64,000 nucleotides of DNA from Caballeronia sp. Lep1P3 (GTDB lineage Bacteria > Pseudomonadota > Gammaproteobacteria > Burkholderiales > Burkholderiaceae). The notes under the pieces were generated by a model, which worked only from the letters and a program-made list of their open reading frames with translations, had not been told where the DNA came from and made no database searches. The stretch spans positions 124,001-188,000 of the forward strand of contig NZ_CP084268.1 in the NCBI RefSeq assembly GCF_022879595.1, in the 5' to 3' direction. Below are positions 26,747-34,909 of this stretch, piece by piece. The translations under genes were made by a program, and so were the position numbers. Each line of letters starts with the position of its first letter. The stretch's first letter is position 1.

Positions 26747-27988
26747 ATGGAGCAAAAGTTCGATGCGATGGTGCTGGGCGGCGGCATCGTCGGCGTATGT
26801 GTCGCGCTGCATCTGCAAAAGCGCGGGCTGGCCGTCGCGCTCGTCGATAACAAGGCGCCCGGCAACGAGACATCGTTCGGCAATGCCGGCCTGATACAGC
26901 GCGAAGGCGTCTATCCCTACGCCTTTCCGCGCGACTTCGGCACGCTCGCGCGCTATGCGACCAATCGCGCGCTGGACGTCCGATACCACGCGCGTGCGCT
27001 TGCCGGCTTTCTGCCCTTTCTCTACCGATACTGGCATCATTCGCGCCCCGACCGTCACGCGGCGATCGCCCGCTCGTATGCGACGCTGATCGAGCATTGC
27101 GTGACGGAGCATCGCGCGCTCATCGACGAAAGCGGCGCGAACGGCTTGCTGCGCCCGGGCGGATGGACGAAGGTTTTTCGCACGCACGCCGCGATGGACG
27201 CGGCCGTGAAAGAAGCGCGTCTCTGGCAAACGGAATACGACGTGGGCTTCGATGCGCTCGATGCCGCCGCGCTGCACGCCTACGAGCCGGCATTGAGCAG
27301 CAGGCTCGTGGGCGCCGTGCGGCATACGTCGGCGGAATCCGTCAGCGATCCGAACGCGCTCGTCGCCGCTTACGCACGACGCTTCGAAGCGCTCGGCGGC
27401 CGCGTCGTGATGGGCGATGCACGCACGCTCGAAAACGGCTGGCGGCTCCGTACCGAAGCTGGCGTGATCGAGGCCAAAGCCGCGGTCATCGCGCTCGGGC
27501 CGTGGTCCGCGGAACTGGCGCGAAAGTTCGGCTACTCGCTGCCGCTGCAGGTCAAGCGCGGCTACCACATGCATTACGCCGCGCGGGACGGCGCGCGCCT
27601 GAACGTGCCGGTACTGGATGCGGAAGCGGGCTACGTCATCGCGCCAATGACACGCGGTATCCGTTTGACGACCGGCGTCGAACTGGGCCAACGCGACGCA
27701 CCGCCGACGCCGGTGCAACTCGATGCAGTCGAGCCGCTCGCGCGCGAGATTTTTCCGCTGGGAGAACGCATCGACGAAAAGCCGTGGCTCGGACGCCGCC
27801 CTTGCACGCCGGACATGATGCCGGTGATCGGACGCGCGCCGCGCCATGAAAACCTCTGGTTCGCCTTCGGTCACGCGCATCATGGCTTGACGCTCGGGCC
27901 CGTCACGGGGCGGCTCATCGCCGATCTGATGACGGGCGCGAAGCCTTTCGTCGATGCGCGTCCGTTTTCAGCGGACCGGTTCGTATGA
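26747..27988 (+). CDS. FAD-dependent oxidoreductase, D-amino-acid dehydrogenase (DadA) type
   Basis: 413 residues from ATG 26747 (the frame from 26693 adds 18 unlikely residues). FAD-binding DAO fold: MVLGGGIVGVCVALHLQKRG at the N terminus, NAGLIQREGVYPYAFPRD substrate loop, and the C-terminal MPVIGRAPRHENLWFAFGHAHHGLTLGPVTG. DadA enzymes deaminate D-amino acids to keto acids with electrons passed to the respiratory chain. It stands alone, so its substrate cannot be inferred from neighbours. Confidence 0.88.
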   Translation: MEQKFDAMVLGGGIVGVCVALHLQKRGLAVALVDNKAPGNETSFGNAGLIQREGVYPYAFPRDFGTLARYATNRALDVRYHARALAGFLPFLYRYWHHSRPDRHAAIARSYATLIEHCVTEHRALIDESGANGLLRPGGWTKVFRTHAAMDAAVKEARLWQTEYDVGFDALDAAALHAYEPALSSRLVGAVRHTSAESVSDPNALVAAYARRFEALGGRVVMGDARTLENGWRLRTEAGVIEAKAAVIALGPWSAELARKFGYSLPLQVKRGYHMHYAARDGARLNVPVLDAEAGYVIAPMTRGIRLTTGVELGQRDAPPTPVQLDAVEPLAREIFPLGERIDEKPWLGRRPCTPDMMPVIGRAPRHENLWFAFGHAHHGLTLGPVTGRLIADLMTGAKPFVDARPFSADRFV

Positions 27989-28154
27989 GCGTTAGAAAAC
28001 GCTCGATCGGTTAAGCATTGCGCAGCGCGCTTCTTAGGCAGTGCGGCTTGCAAGCTCGCCCGCATTCATGCAGGATGCCTTAGCACTCTTTCGCCTCTCG
28101 ACGTCTCAATACATCTGACATTGGACGTCAATGCCTGGAGAAAAGGAGCCGCGC

Positions 28155-28844
28155 ATGACGATGCCAGCGTTTCGCCCGCTCGTTTTCCATAAGCGCGCCG
28201 CGCTAGCCGGCGCTTTGCTGCTTCATCTCTTCGCGCCTTCGTCGTTTGCTCAGACGGGCGGTGCATGCATACCCGTCGCCGAACGAACGACCGAATTCGG
28301 ATGCTTCGTTCATGCCGAACAACACCTCGCGCCGCTGCCTGACGAAGCCGTGTTCTGGCACATCGACCGCTTTGCGAATCGCGCGGCGGCAGAGGCCGCC
28401 CGGGAACGCAACGGGACTGTCGTCGAAATTCTGGGGCAGGTCTGGCTCTTCACCATCGCCGAAAAGACATGGCGCGCCTCGTCAGGCGAACATGTCGCCG
28501 ATGTGGGTCCGCTGGAACGCCCTGCCGCAAAAGAACTCATGGCGACGTATATGGAAGGCGATTTCAAACCGGGCATGCAATCGACGGTGCATCGTCATCC
28601 TGGCACAGAGGCATGGTTCGTCCTCTCCGGCGCGCAATGCCTGGAGACGCCGCACGGCAAGCAAATGGGGCGGCCGGGCGGCCAGCCGGTCATCGTTGCG
28701 CCGGGTGAGCCGATGCTGCTCACGGGCGTCGGCACCGAAAGAGCCCATTGGCTCGTGCTGATCCTGATGGATGCCTCGATGCCGCGCGGCCTGCCCGCCG
28801 ATGACTGGACGCCAAAGGGCGTCTGCGAAGCGGCGGCATCGTAG
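28155..28844 (+). CDS. Secreted cupin-domain protein
   Basis: 229 residues from ATG 28155, chosen for AAAAGGAG six bases upstream. Signal peptide (cleavage near SFA-QT). A single cupin barrel in the second half: metal-site HRHPGTEAWFVLSGAQCLETP, then PGEPMLLTGVGTERAHWLVL. Small exported cupins of this kind are uncharacterised; a sugar- or acid-binding or enzymatic role is possible. Confidence 0.75.
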   Translation: MTMPAFRPLVFHKRAALAGALLLHLFAPSSFAQTGGACIPVAERTTEFGCFVHAEQHLAPLPDEAVFWHIDRFANRAAAEAARERNGTVVEILGQVWLFTIAEKTWRASSGEHVADVGPLERPAAKELMATYMEGDFKPGMQSTVHRHPGTEAWFVLSGAQCLETPHGKQMGRPGGQPVIVAPGEPMLLTGVGTERAHWLVLILMDASMPRGLPADDWTPKGVCEAAAS

Positions 28845-29244
28845 AGAGCGCGATTTTCATTCGACAAGTAATTCATACCTCTCGCCGAAATGCGTCGGCA
28901 AATTCTTTAGACAAAAGACTAAAGTCGATTTCTGCCCCGTCGATAAACAAGTAAGCAAGCGGCGAGGCAGGAAGCGATAAGGCAATATTTCCTTCCCGCC
29001 CGATGCTGCAAACGTTTGCAGTGTCTTCTCGTCCCGCCGACATGCCTTGCTCGTTCGCATCGCCTTCAAGCGGTGACGAACGGTTCGCAGCATTGCCCGG
29101 ATCAACTAACACCCACCCGCAGGGATACGCGGGACCGACGGCCCGTTGCCGATCCGCCCTTCACCGGGCGCTCCGGCCACGCGCCGGCTTATACAGGCAC
29201 GTCCATCCATCAGCATTCCTAACGATACTAACCAAAAAAAAATC
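28845..29244. other. Intergenic region before the glycoside-hydrolase-like lipoprotein
   Basis: About 400 bases without a credible gene. The first part is AT-rich and contains an inverted repeat CTTTAG-N8-CTAAAG (28905-28924) that could be an operator. The bases just before the lipoprotein start are an A-rich run (CCAAAAAAAAATC) instead of a Shine-Dalgarno. Confidence 0.5.
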
Positions 29245-30321
29245 ATGGCCAACCGTACCCGATCCGTCCTTAATGCGCGCAAAGGCGCGCTCGCTTCCGC
29301 TGCACTCGCCGCCAGCGTCCTGCTCGCCGCCTGCGGCGGTGGCAGCGCCGCCGATTCGGCCCTCGACACCGCAGCGGCCGCGAAAGCCGCCACTCTGCCT
29401 TCCAGCATCTTCTACGGCGCGAACGGCCACAATGACGAAGGCGGCGCGTATGACATCTCGACGCCCGCGCTGCAACTGCAACAGTTGAAGGACCTGGGCG
29501 CCACGATCTACCGCAACGAGGTCTACAACCTCGCATCCGCGAACAAGCTCGCGGGCATCGCGAAGACGATGGCTGCATCGGGCGTGACCGTTTATCCTGT
29601 TTTGCTCATCGGCGTCAGCAGCTTCACCAACGAAACGGACGCGTACAACGCCGGCTACACGCTCGGCAAGCAAACCGCGACCGCTTACAACTACCCGTAT
29701 TACGAGGTGAGCAACGAACTGGACGGCAGCATGCTGGTGGGCAATGTGGACGGCGTCTATCCGCAACAGTTCGACAACGCCAAGTTCAAGATCGCTCGGG
29801 GCATCGTGCGCGGCATGATTGCCGGCATCAAGTCGGTGGATACGAACGGCAAGATCATCATCGGCGGCGGCGCATGGATGCACTATGGCTTCGATCAGAT
29901 GCTCTGGAACGGCACGCAACCGGACGGCACGTCGGGCTATCCGAAAGTGACCTGGGACATCACCGCATGGCACTGGTACTCGGACCAGGGCGACATCACG
30001 CACGCTTGCGGCGGCACCGGCTGTCACGACATCCTCGCGACGCTGCAGCAGTTCGGCAAGCCCATCTGGATCAACGAGTTCGGCGTGCGGCCGTGGTACG
30101 GCACCGATGCGCAGGTCGCCTCGTATCTCGTCGGCAGCAAGATGATGGCCCAGTTCGCGTCGATCGCCTCGAAGTACAACATCCAGTCGATTCAGGCGTA
30201 TGAGCTTTACGACGACCCGGCTGGCGGCGAAGGCAATTACGGTCTTCTCAAGAACGACGGCAAGACGGTCAAGGCCGCGTATAGCGCGTTCAAGAGCTTC
30301 GTTGCAGCGAACCCGAGGTAA
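29245..30321 (+). CDS. Lipoprotein with glycoside-hydrolase (clan GH-A-like) barrel
   Basis: 358 residues from ATG 29245; no clear Shine-Dalgarno but an A-rich leader. Lipobox LLAAC near residue 29 and a Gly/Ala-rich linker. The barrel shows the two glutamates expected of clan GH-A: YYEVSNELDG (acid/base on strand 4) and PIWINEFGVRPWYG (nucleophile on strand 7), with WHWYSDQG between. So a surface enzyme acting on a polysaccharide is likely; the exact GH family is uncertain. No exopolysaccharide genes are adjacent. Confidence 0.75.
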   Translation: MANRTRSVLNARKGALASAALAASVLLAACGGGSAADSALDTAAAAKAATLPSSIFYGANGHNDEGGAYDISTPALQLQQLKDLGATIYRNEVYNLASANKLAGIAKTMAASGVTVYPVLLIGVSSFTNETDAYNAGYTLGKQTATAYNYPYYEVSNELDGSMLVGNVDGVYPQQFDNAKFKIARGIVRGMIAGIKSVDTNGKIIIGGGAWMHYGFDQMLWNGTQPDGTSGYPKVTWDITAWHWYSDQGDITHACGGTGCHDILATLQQFGKPIWINEFGVRPWYGTDAQVASYLVGSKMMAQFASIASKYNIQSIQAYELYDDPAGGEGNYGLLKNDGKTVKAAYSAFKSFVAANPR

Positions 30322-30329
30322 GCGGCAGG

Positions 30330-30368
30330 CGGGCAAGGCGAAAGGGAACGCCTGCCCGTTATTTCTTT
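30330..30368 (+). terminator. Rho-independent terminator after the GH-like lipoprotein
   Basis: Stem CGGGCAAGGCG / CGCCTGCCCG (one bulged base) around loop AAAGGGAA, followed by TTATTTCTTT. It lies 9 bases after the stop and ahead of the convergent catR gene. Confidence 0.7.
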
Positions 30369-30402
30369 GGGCAGCCCTTCGCAAAAAGACTTTAGCGGAC
30401 GC

Positions 30403-31287
30403 TCAAGCGTCCACGAAGACGCCGCGCGCCAATTCGCAAAAGAGCGCCGTCGTCGGGCCTTCATCGTGCTGACGCCGGCTCATGATAATGGGCGATACGA
30501 CACCCCCTTCCCTCAGCGGCTTATAGACGACGCCGCGCGCGCGCAAGCCTTCGACGCTTTGCGGCACGAGCGTCACGCCCACTTGCGCGGCCACGAGCCC
30601 CAACGCCGTTTGCAGCTCGCGCACTTCATGCACCGCGCGCGGTTCCAGCGCGTGATCCCGGAACGCCGACACTTGCTGGTCCGCATAACTCGGCCGCGGC
30701 GCGCTCGGATAAACGATCAACGTTTCATCGGCAAGCGCATCCAGCGTGACCGTGTCCGATGCAGCGAGCGCATGCGTTTCAGGCAGCGCCGCGACCATTC
30801 TTTCCTCGACGAGCACTTCGCGCACGAGTTGCACGTCGTCGAAACGCAATCGCCCGAAGCCCACGTCGATCCGTCCGCCTTTGAGCGCGCCCAGCTGCTC
30901 CACGGTGAACATCTCTATCAGGGACAGCTCGATATGCGGCGCCGCCTCGCGAAAGGCGCGTATCGCACCGGGCAAAGCGCCGTAAATGGCCGAAGGCACG
31001 AAGCCGATGACGATGCGTTCCTTCAATTGCGCGAGCTTGCGCGTGAGCGGCACGAGTTCTTCGCTTCCATCGATGAGGCGCTTGGCCTGCGCATAAAAAA
31101 TGCGCCCCGCTTCAGTCAGTCTTAGCGGGCGCACGCCGCGCTCGAATAGCGGCAAGCCGACGCTTTCCTCGATTTGCTGAATCTGCCGCGACAACGGCGG
31201 CTGCGTCATATGCAGCCGATTCGCGGCGCGCGTGATGTTCATTTCCTCGGCAACGGCGACGAAATAGCGAAGCTGGCGCAATTCCAT
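30403..31287 (-). CDS. catR: LysR-family regulator, CatR/BenM type
   Basis: 294 residues. MELRQLRYFVAVAEEMNIT at the start, MTQPPLSRQIQQIEESVG in the helix-turn-helix, and VPSAIYGALP in the effector hinge are typical of the CatR/CatM/BenM group that responds to cis,cis-muconate. It is divergent from catB-catA-catC with a palindrome between them, matching known cat loci. It likely activates catechol degradation when muconate accumulates. Confidence 0.85.
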   Translation of the reverse strand: MELRQLRYFVAVAEEMNITRAANRLHMTQPPLSRQIQQIEESVGLPLFERGVRPLRLTEAGRIFYAQAKRLIDGSEELVPLTRKLAQLKERIVIGFVPSAIYGALPGAIRAFREAAPHIELSLIEMFTVEQLGALKGGRIDVGFGRLRFDDVQLVREVLVEERMVAALPETHALAASDTVTLDALADETLIVYPSAPRPSYADQQVSAFRDHALEPRAVHEVRELQTALGLVAAQVGVTLVPQSVEGLRARGVVYKPLREGGVVSPIIMSRRQHDEGPTTALFCELARGVFVDA

Positions 31288-31320
31288 TCGGATCTTTGAA
31301 TTGAAAGTCGGTCATCGCAA

Positions 31321-31337
31321 CGATACACCGCGTATCG
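31321..31337. promoter_or_regulatory. Candidate CatR operator
   Basis: CGATAC-ACCGC-GTATCG, perfect 6-base arms with a 5-base spacer, in the catR-catB divergent promoter, about 105-120 bases before catB. The ATAC...GTAT core resembles LysR-family cat operators, though the spacer is shorter than the usual seven. Confidence 0.55.
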
Positions 31338-31441
31338 TCGCAAGAATGAAAAAACCAACCCTGAAGGTATGAAACCAGACCGAAACGGTGTTGGACGCGC
31401 GAGCCCGACCTTCTTAACATGAGCTTCAAGGAGAAAAGCTC

Positions 31442-32587
31442 ATGCACGCAAAAATTCAGGCCGTGGAGACGATTCTCGTCGATGTCCCGACCATCCGCCC
31501 GCATCGCCTTTCGGTCGCGACAATGAATTGTCAGACACTCGTGCTGGTCCGCATTCGATGCAGCGACGGCATCGAAGGGCTCGGCGAAGGCACGACCATC
31601 GGCGGTCTTGCATATGGCGAGGAAAGCCCCGAAAGCATCAAGGTCAACATCGATACCTATTTTGCGCCGATGATCGTCGGCATGGATGCAACGCGCCCCG
31701 GTTCGGTCATGGCCAGACTGCGCGCGACGCTTCAGGGCAACCGCTTTGCGAAGTGCGCGATAGAAACGGCGCTCTTCGACGCGCAAGCGCAACGCATCGG
31801 CGTGCCGCTGTCCGAGCTTTTCGGCGGACGCGTGACGGACAAGGTGGAAGTTGCATGGACGCTCGCAAGCGGCGACACCGCGCGCGACATCGACGAAGCC
31901 GAGCAGATGCTCGAAGCGCGCAGGCATCGCGTCTTCAAGCTGAAGATCGGCTCGCGCGCCGTTGCGGACGACGTCCGGCATGTCATCGCTATCAAGACCG
32001 CGCTCGGCGATCGCGCTGAAGTGCGCGTCGACGTAAATCAGGCATGGAACGAGACCGAGTCGATCTTCGCCGCCACACGCTTTCGCGAGGCGCAGATCGC
32101 GCTCATCGAGCAGCCTGTCGATGCGAAGAATCGCGCGGGGCTCGAACGGCTTGCACGCCTGTCGCTCGTACCCATCATGGCCGATGAAGCGCTGCACGGT
32201 CCCGCCGATGCCTTCACTATCGCAAGCGCGCGCGCAGCCGACGTGTTCGCCGTCAAGGTCGCACAGTCGGGCGGGCTGACGGGCGCGGCGCAGGTCGCGG
32301 GCATCGCGCTCGCGGCGAACATCGATCTCTATGGCGGCACCATGCTCGAAGGCGCAATCGGTACGATGGCATCCGCGCAACTCTTCAGCACCTTTGCCGA
32401 ACTCAAGTGGGGCACCGAACTCTTCGGCCCGCTTCTGCTTACGCAGGAGATTCTCACCGAGCCGTTGCGTTATGCGGATTACGCGCTGCATCTTCCGCAA
32501 GGAAAGGGACTCGGCATTGCACTCGACTGGGAACGCATCGACAGGTTGCGTCGCGATACGACGCGCGGCGCGAGCGTGGCAGTCTGA
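31442..32587 (+). CDS. catB: Muconate cycloisomerase
   Basis: 381 residues, enolase superfamily. Converts cis,cis-muconate to muconolactone. The catalytic KLK motif is in VFKLKIGS (about 169-174); metal ligands in VDVNQAW, IEQPVD and MADEAL; the C-terminal barrel has VKVAQSGGL and YGGTMLEG. AAGGAG precedes the ATG. First gene of the catBAC operon, 37 bases before catA. Confidence 0.95.
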   Translation: MHAKIQAVETILVDVPTIRPHRLSVATMNCQTLVLVRIRCSDGIEGLGEGTTIGGLAYGEESPESIKVNIDTYFAPMIVGMDATRPGSVMARLRATLQGNRFAKCAIETALFDAQAQRIGVPLSELFGGRVTDKVEVAWTLASGDTARDIDEAEQMLEARRHRVFKLKIGSRAVADDVRHVIAIKTALGDRAEVRVDVNQAWNETESIFAATRFREAQIALIEQPVDAKNRAGLERLARLSLVPIMADEALHGPADAFTIASARAADVFAVKVAQSGGLTGAAQVAGIALAANIDLYGGTMLEGAIGTMASAQLFSTFAELKWGTELFGPLLLTQEILTEPLRYADYALHLPQGKGLGIALDWERIDRLRRDTTRGASVAV

Positions 32588-32624
32588 CTTTTCATCTATT
32601 ACATGACTACGAACGGAGACAACG

Positions 32625-33533
32625 ATGGACAAGCAAGCAATCGACGCGCTGCTGCAGAAGTTCAACGAGAGCGCCACGAGCGAAGGCAATGCGCGCGTGA
32701 AAACGGTCGTGAACCGGATCGTGCGCGATCTCTTTTACACCATCGAAGACCTGGACGTGACGCCGAGTGAGTTCTGGTCCGCGCTCAACTATCTCGCCGA
32801 GGCGGGTCAAAGCGGCGAGCTGGGTTTGCTGGCTGCGGGCCTTGGTTTCGAGCACTTTCTCGATGCGCGCCTCGATGAAGCCGAAGCCAGCGCGGGACTG
32901 GAGGGCGGCACGCCGCGCACGATCGAAGGGCCGCTGTACGTCGCCGGCGCGCCGGAATCGGTCGGCCATGCGCGTCTCGACGACGGCACCGATCCGGGTC
33001 AGACGCTCGTGATGCGCGGCCGCGTATTGGACACCGAGGGCAAGCCGCTTGCGAATGCGCTCGTCGAAGTGTGGCACGCGAATCATCTCGGCAACTACTC
33101 GTACTTCGACAAGTCGCAGCCCGCATTCAATCTGCGCCGCTCGATCCGAACGGATGAGCAAGGCAACTACAGCTTTCGCAGCGTGGTGCCGGTTGGCTAT
33201 TCCGTGCCGCCGCAAGGCAAGACGCAGGCGCTGCTGGACCTGCTCGGGCGACACGGTCATCGGCCCGCGCACATTCATTTCTTCGTGTCCGCGCCGGGCT
33301 ATCGAAAGCTCACGACTCAAATCAACATCGATGGCGATCCGTATCTCTGGGATGACTTCGCATTCGCAACCCGCGATGGGCTCGTGCCCGAAATGCGCAA
33401 GGCCGAAGGCGCAGAAGGAAAGCCTTATGGCGTGGAAGGCAACTTCGCGCTGATCGATTTCGACTTCACGTTACTCGCCGAAAGCACTGCGGCGCCTGCC
33501 ACTGAGGTGGACCGCCTGCGCGCCGCGGCTTGA
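32625..33533 (+). CDS. catA: Catechol 1,2-dioxygenase
   Basis: 302 residues, intradiol Fe(III) dioxygenase. An N-terminal helical linker domain (about 1-100) precedes the catalytic barrel. Iron ligands: Y158 (GNYSYF), Y192 (VGYSVP), H216 and H218 (RPAHIHFF), with the expected spacing. It opens catechol to cis,cis-muconate. GGAGAC precedes the ATG. Catechol would come from the anthranilate dioxygenase encoded at 43510-46808. Confidence 0.95.
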   Translation: MDKQAIDALLQKFNESATSEGNARVKTVVNRIVRDLFYTIEDLDVTPSEFWSALNYLAEAGQSGELGLLAAGLGFEHFLDARLDEAEASAGLEGGTPRTIEGPLYVAGAPESVGHARLDDGTDPGQTLVMRGRVLDTEGKPLANALVEVWHANHLGNYSYFDKSQPAFNLRRSIRTDEQGNYSFRSVVPVGYSVPPQGKTQALLDLLGRHGHRPAHIHFFVSAPGYRKLTTQINIDGDPYLWDDFAFATRDGLVPEMRKAEGAEGKPYGVEGNFALIDFDFTLLAESTAAPATEVDRLRAAA

Positions 33534-33558
33534 AGCCGATTCTTTACTGGAGGCAAGA

Positions 33559-33849
33559 ATGCTGTTCCATGTCGAAATGACCGTCCAGCTGCCGCACGAC
33601 ATGAGCGCGGAGCGCGCGGCGGCTTTGAAGGCCGAAGAGAAAGAGATGTCTCAGAGACTGCAGCGCGATGGCGTGTGGCGGCATCTCTGGCGCATCGCGG
33701 GGCAGTATGCGAATGTCAGCATCTTCGACGTCGATAGTCCCGCGCACCTGCACGATGTGCTTTCGCAGCTGCCATTGTTCCCGTTCATGCGCATCGAAGT
33801 GCGGGCGCTGTGTCGCCATGCATCTTCCATTCGCGACGATGACCGCTGA
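33559..33849 (+). CDS. catC: Muconolactone delta-isomerase
   Basis: 96 residues, the normal family length. MLFHVEMTVQLPHDM at the N terminus and GVWRHLWRIAGQYANVSIFDVD are typical. It converts muconolactone to 3-oxoadipate enol-lactone. TGGAGG precedes the ATG. Last gene of the operon, followed by a strong terminator; the next enzymes (pcaD, pcaIJ, pcaF) are not in this window. Confidence 0.95.
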   Translation: MLFHVEMTVQLPHDMSAERAAALKAEEKEMSQRLQRDGVWRHLWRIAGQYANVSIFDVDSPAHLHDVLSQLPLFPFMRIEVRALCRHASSIRDDDR

Positions 33850-33858
33850 GTTGATCTC

Positions 33859-33880
33859 GCCCCTCCGTGGAGGGGCTTTT
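33859..33880 (+). terminator. Terminator of the catBAC operon
   Basis: Perfect 8-base stem GCCCCTCC-GT-GGAGGGGC followed by TTTT, ten bases after the catC stop. The convergent LysR gene ends in its T-run; on that strand there is no T-tract after the stem, so it acts mainly on the plus strand. Confidence 0.9.
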
Positions 33881-34790
33881 AACCCGACGTCTGAATCAGA
33901 TCCTCGATGACCCACCGCAAGCAATCCTCGGCAAGTTGGTCGAGTTGCCGCCCGGCGAGCGTCATCACCTGAAGCCGCCGCTGCGTGAGCAAAGGGTTAT
34001 CGAAGGCGATAGCGGTCAGTTCATCCGCACCGATTCGCTTCGCGACCGACACATAACCCGACGGCATGATCGCGTCCGGCACGACCTGCGCGAAGCGATA
34101 AAGCGCGGCCACGTAGCGGCTCGTCATCATCGGCACGATCTCGATGCCTTCCACATTGCACGCGATATCGAACAGTTGCCGATTCGTCGTGCCCTTGTCC
34201 TGCAGCAAGACCGGATACGCGGTCAGTTCCTTGAGCCCGATTGTCGAGCGCCCCGCAAGCGGATGCTCGAGATGCATCAGGGCCATCACCGGTGCGCGCT
34301 GCGTGAATTGCACGACGACGCCCGGCTCGGGCTTGAAGCTGAACGCAAGCGCCATCGACGCCTCGCCTGAAAGCAGCATCTGACTCGCGCGATCCGAGGG
34401 CACCACTTCGAGTTGTATCGCCACGTCGGGATGCTCGCGGCAGAACCCCGCGAGCGAGACAGGCAAAAAGTCGAACGCAAATCCCTCCGTGCAGGCGATG
34501 GTGATGCTCCGCGATCGCCGGCGCTCTTCCCCCTGTATCTCCTCGAAGACAGATTGCGCATCCGCGAGCGTGCGCTGTGCATGGCGCAGCAACAGGCGTC
34601 CCGCATGCGACAACACCATGCCCCGCGCATGACGCTCGAATAGCGGCACGCCGAGATCACCCTCCAGCTTCGCGATATGCCGGCTCAGCGCGGATACCGT
34701 GAGCCCGAGCTTTTCCGTTGCGGACGTAAGCGAGCCCGCTTGCGCGACGACCGAGAAATAGTAGAGCGACGGTTCAAGCAGCTTGCGCAT
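33879..34790 (-). CDS. LysR-family transcriptional regulator
   Basis: 303 residues. Winged helix at about 10-65 (SLTSATEKLGLTVSALSRHI), effector domain after about 90. Divergent from the M20-hydrolase operon starting at 34910, which it probably controls. A 14-base motif in this divergent promoter recurs upstream of the porin gene at 42266, so its regulon may include the porin. Confidence 0.86.
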   Translation of the reverse strand: MRKLLEPSLYYFSVVAQAGSLTSATEKLGLTVSALSRHIAKLEGDLGVPLFERHARGMVLSHAGRLLLRHAQRTLADAQSVFEEIQGEERRRSRSITIACTEGFAFDFLPVSLAGFCREHPDVAIQLEVVPSDRASQMLLSGEASMALAFSFKPEPGVVVQFTQRAPVMALMHLEHPLAGRSTIGLKELTAYPVLLQDKGTTNRQLFDIACNVEGIEIVPMMTSRYVAALYRFAQVVPDAIMPSGYVSVAKRIGADELTAIAFDNPLLTQRRLQVMTLAGRQLDQLAEDCLRWVIEDLIQTSG

Positions 34791-34841
34791 GACGGACGCA
34801 CATGACGAAAGGTTTGATCTACGCGCAAATGTACCTTGTTT

Positions 34842-34855
34842 GATTGCGAATACAA
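34842..34855. promoter_or_regulatory. Shared 14-base motif, copy 1
   Basis: GATTGCGAATACAA, 55-68 bases before the M20-hydrolase ATG and about 50 bases from the divergent LysR start. An exact copy lies at 42165-42178 upstream of the porin. Candidate regulator or promoter element common to both. Confidence 0.45.
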
Positions 34856-34909
34856 AAATACTTCGACGCGGCTAATCTGGTTCCAAGCCCGAACCCCATT
34901 CCATACGAC

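Noticed and set aside
28857..29105. 82-codon minus-strand frame in the intergenic region
   Set aside because: No ribosome-binding site and no recognisable family pattern.
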